Source of the DNA: FEN-1219 sp963744305 | GTDB taxonomy: Bacteria; Pseudomonadota; Gammaproteobacteria; Steroidobacterales; Rariloculaceae | DNA length: 64,000 nt | Assembly (NCBI GenBank): GCA_963744305.1 | Contig: CAVUTF010000046.1 | Location: 310,001 to 374,000 of the forward strand | Direction of reading: 5' to 3' | In this document: positions 60,262-64,000 of the stretch, one piece after another | Numbering within the stretch: position 1 is the first letter of the stretch | How the letters are laid out: the number at the start of each line of letters is the position of its first letter | Program-made: the position numbers and the translations under genes | The notes under the pieces: generated by a model | Database searches by the model: none | What the model saw: the letters and a program-made list of their open reading frames with translations, nothing else | What the model was told of the DNA's origin: nothing

Positions 60262-61956
60262 ATGAGCATGGTCGGACGAATTCCTGAATCGTTCATCGAC
60301 GAGTTGCTCGCGCGAGCCGACATCGTCGAGGTGGTCGGTGCACGCGTCGCACTGAAAAAAGCGGGATCCAACTACAAAGGGCTCTGTCCGTTTCACGGCG
60401 AGAAGACGCCTTCATTCACCGTCAGCCCGACGAAGGCCTTTTATCATTGCTTCGGGTGTGACGCGCACGGCTCCGCGATCGGCTTCTTGATGAGCTACGA
60501 GAACTAAATTCCCCGAAGCCGTAGAGGCGCTGGCGGAAATGCTCGGTCTCGAGGTGCCGCGCACCGGCCCCACCGATGAGCGCAGCGTGACGAGAGCGAC
60601 GACCTGCTCGCGCTGCTGCGCGAGGCGGATCAGATCTACCGCAAGTGCCTCCGCGACGATCAAGACGCGATCGGCTACCTGAAACGCCGCGGGATAGACG
60701 GTCCGACGGCCGGCCGTTTCGCGATGGGGTATGCGCCCAAGGCGTGGGACACGGTGCTGCGCGCGCTCGGGACCTCGGAAGGCCGGATTGCCAAGCTCCT
60801 GCAGGCCGGTCTCCTCATCGCGAGCGACAGTGGTCGGCGCTACGATCGGTTCCGCGAGCGAATCATGTTCCCGATCCGCAATGCACGCGGTCAAGTGATC
60901 GGGTTCGGTGGACGAGTGCTCGACTCGGGCGAGCCCAAGTATCTCAACTCACCGGAAACGCCGGTGTTCCGCAAAGGCCACGAACTCTATGGACTCTACG
61001 AAGCGCGACAGAACCCGGGACGCCCAAGGAGATCATCGTCGTGGAGGGGTATCTGGACGTCGCGAGCCTCGTCCAGCACGGCATCGAGAATGTCGTCGCG
61101 ACGCTCGGCACCGCGACCACGCCCGAGAATCTGAAACGGCTCACCCGCCTTACCGACCGCGTGCTGTTTGCTTCGACGGCGACTCGGCCGGGCGCGCCGC
61201 CGCCTGGCGCGCAATGGAGACGGCTCTGCCCTACGGCGGCGGAACGGTCGAGCTCAAGTTCCTGTTGCTACCGGAAAAGGACGATCCGGACAGTTTCGTG
61301 CGCAGCCAGGGCCCGGATGCTTTTCGGGCGCTGGTCGAGCAGGCGGCGCCGCTTTCGGATTTCCTTGTTAACGAGCTCGCACGACGAGTCGACTTTGGGA
61401 GCGTGGACGGCAGATCACGCTTTCAAGCGATTGCCAAACCGCTGCTGAACCGCCTTCCCGAGGGCGTCTACCGCACGGCGGTCATGCAGGCGTTCGGCGA
61501 GGAGCTGCGAATTCCGCCCGACGTGCTCGAGCAACTCATGACCGACCGGCCCGTCGTCCCGCGCCCTCCGGCGCCGCACGAACCGGGGCGCGCGAAGCGC
61601 AAGACCCGCGTCCAAAAGGCCATTACGCTCGCGCTCCACTATCCGACCGCCGCGGCCCACCTCGAGCATCTCGACCGGTTGGCCGGCCTAAACCAGCCAG
61701 GCGCGGAGCTCCTGCGCCGGGTACTTGAAACCGCCCGGAGGCTCCCCGACGTTACGACCGCCAAGCTGCTCAGCAATCTGCGGGACGACCCGGATGCCCA
61801 TACCTCGAGCGGCTGGTCGTCGACGAGCCGCTCGACGAGCAAGACGCCGCCCCCCAGGTGCTCAACGGCATCCTAGAGCTAATGATCCAGGAGGCGGCTC
61901 GGTCTCAGGTGGCCCAAGCGCTCCGCAGCCGGGAGCGGGGACCGGCGCCCGAATGA
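60262..61956 (+). CDS. dnaG: DNA primase DnaG (frame broken at about five places)
   Basis: This is the replication primase. The N-terminal zinc-binding domain is intact (Cys-x2-His in CPFHGEKTPSF and CFGC). Frame breaks follow near 60505-60508, 60593, 61017-61019, 61167-61170 and 61796-61800, mostly one missing base. Reassembled, it shows FPEAVEALAEMLG, GRVLDSGEPKYLNSPETPVF, the TOPRIM VVEGYLDV and CFDGDSAGR motifs, and a C-terminal DnaB-binding region ending before 61956. The repaired length is about 566 residues. Several breaks lie in short homopolymers, so errors are likely. Confidence 0.9.
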
Positions 61957-62060
61957 TCCGGGCTCGGGGACAGTGGGAACTAGTACTTGGCTGAACGGCT
62001 CTGAGTTCGGTATATTGGCCGGTTTGTGTAAACCCACCGGCGAGAGGACATCGGATATCC

Positions 62061-63900
<1,840 letters not shown>

Positions 63901-63984
63901 TCATCGAACGAAACGCTGCCAACGGGTTTGCGCGTCGCGGGCAAACCATAAGCGCAGCTGCGGCGGTGATACCATAGCCGGCCT

Positions 63985-64000
63985 GGGCCCGTAGCTCAGT
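63985..64000 (+). tRNA. 5' end of a tRNA, cut by the window edge (tRNA-Ile2 or tRNA-Met likely)
   Basis: GGGCCCG forms a 7-nt acceptor 5' strand, followed by TAGCTCAGT, the universal T8-A9 and D-stem start. The anticodon lies outside the window. A tRNA with CAT anticodon after rpoD is common in gammaproteobacteria, which is the basis of the guess. Confidence 0.75.

Noticed and set aside
60262..61956. dnaG as a true pseudogene
   Set aside because: Five breaks occur, each restoring the conserved frame by one or two bases, and several lie in short homopolymers. A single-copy primase could not be lost, and rpoD next to it shows the same problem.

Overview
The window is a stretch of high-GC gammaproteobacterial chromosome. 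The first third repeats, in compressed form, the gene order known from Pseudomonas: mraZ-rsmH-ftsL-ftsI-murE, rnpB, rsmI, lpoA, yraN, diaA, sspAB, petABC, a DegS/AlgW protease, murA-ibaG, lptCAB, rpoN, hpf and rapZ. SspA/SspB, LpoA, DiaA, CpdA and the rpsU-yqeY-dnaG-rpoD operon all point to Gammaproteobacteria. A PPi-dependent phosphofructokinase beside a K+-independent H+-pyrophosphatase, a split class II ribonucleotide reductase and a cytochrome bc1 complex suggest a respiratory lineage of Xanthomonadales/Nevskiales/Steroidobacter or methylotroph-like character. The genus cannot be fixed from the sequence alone.

Layout. 0-3.7 kb: division and cell-wall cluster on the minus strand, with its promoter and MraZ boxes. 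3.85-4.2 kb: RNase P RNA. 4.2-14.5 kb: rRNA methylation, LpoA, DiaA, SspAB, the bc1 complex, DegS, MurA and IbaG. 14.6-19.3 kb: LPS export genes, sigma-54, HPF and RapZ, without ptsN or npr. 19.4-27.6 kb: a patatin-like lipase, then a minus-strand carbon operon tkt-gap-pgk-glycerate kinase-pyk. 27.8-34.1 kb: CpdA, a TraB/GumN protein, rubredoxin, a Lon-N protein, Mpl, an unknown membrane protein, RNase D and adenylate kinase. 34.2-37.6 kb: pfp and hppA. 37.8-44.4 kb: a PAS-PAS-GGDEF-EAL protein, Pcm, rhodanese, TolC and HldE. 44.5-46.4 kb: a group II intron inserted at the terminator of the nrdJ operon. 46.4-51.3 kb: nrdJab with two NrdR palindromes, and a periplasmic HtrA protease. 51.3-59.4 kb: an NDUFA9-like protein, a metallopeptidase, CCA transferase, an outer-membrane-type protein, a MidA-like methyltransferase and a folate/TsaD group. 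59.5-64 kb: the rpsU-yqeY-dnaG-rpoD operon and the 5' end of a tRNA.

How it fits together. The carbon genes describe a lower-glycolysis/pentose-phosphate block, with a glycerate kinase feeding 2-phosphoglycerate. The PPi-linked PFK and the proton-pumping pyrophosphatase would tie glycolytic flux to membrane energy. Most of the rest is envelope biogenesis and housekeeping.

Sequence quality. Several essential genes carry single-base indels: murA, rapZ, folK, tsaD, yqeY, dnaG and rpoD. Most lie between 52.1 and 62.6 kb. I read these as consensus errors rather than real pseudogenes, and I give the repaired gene spans.
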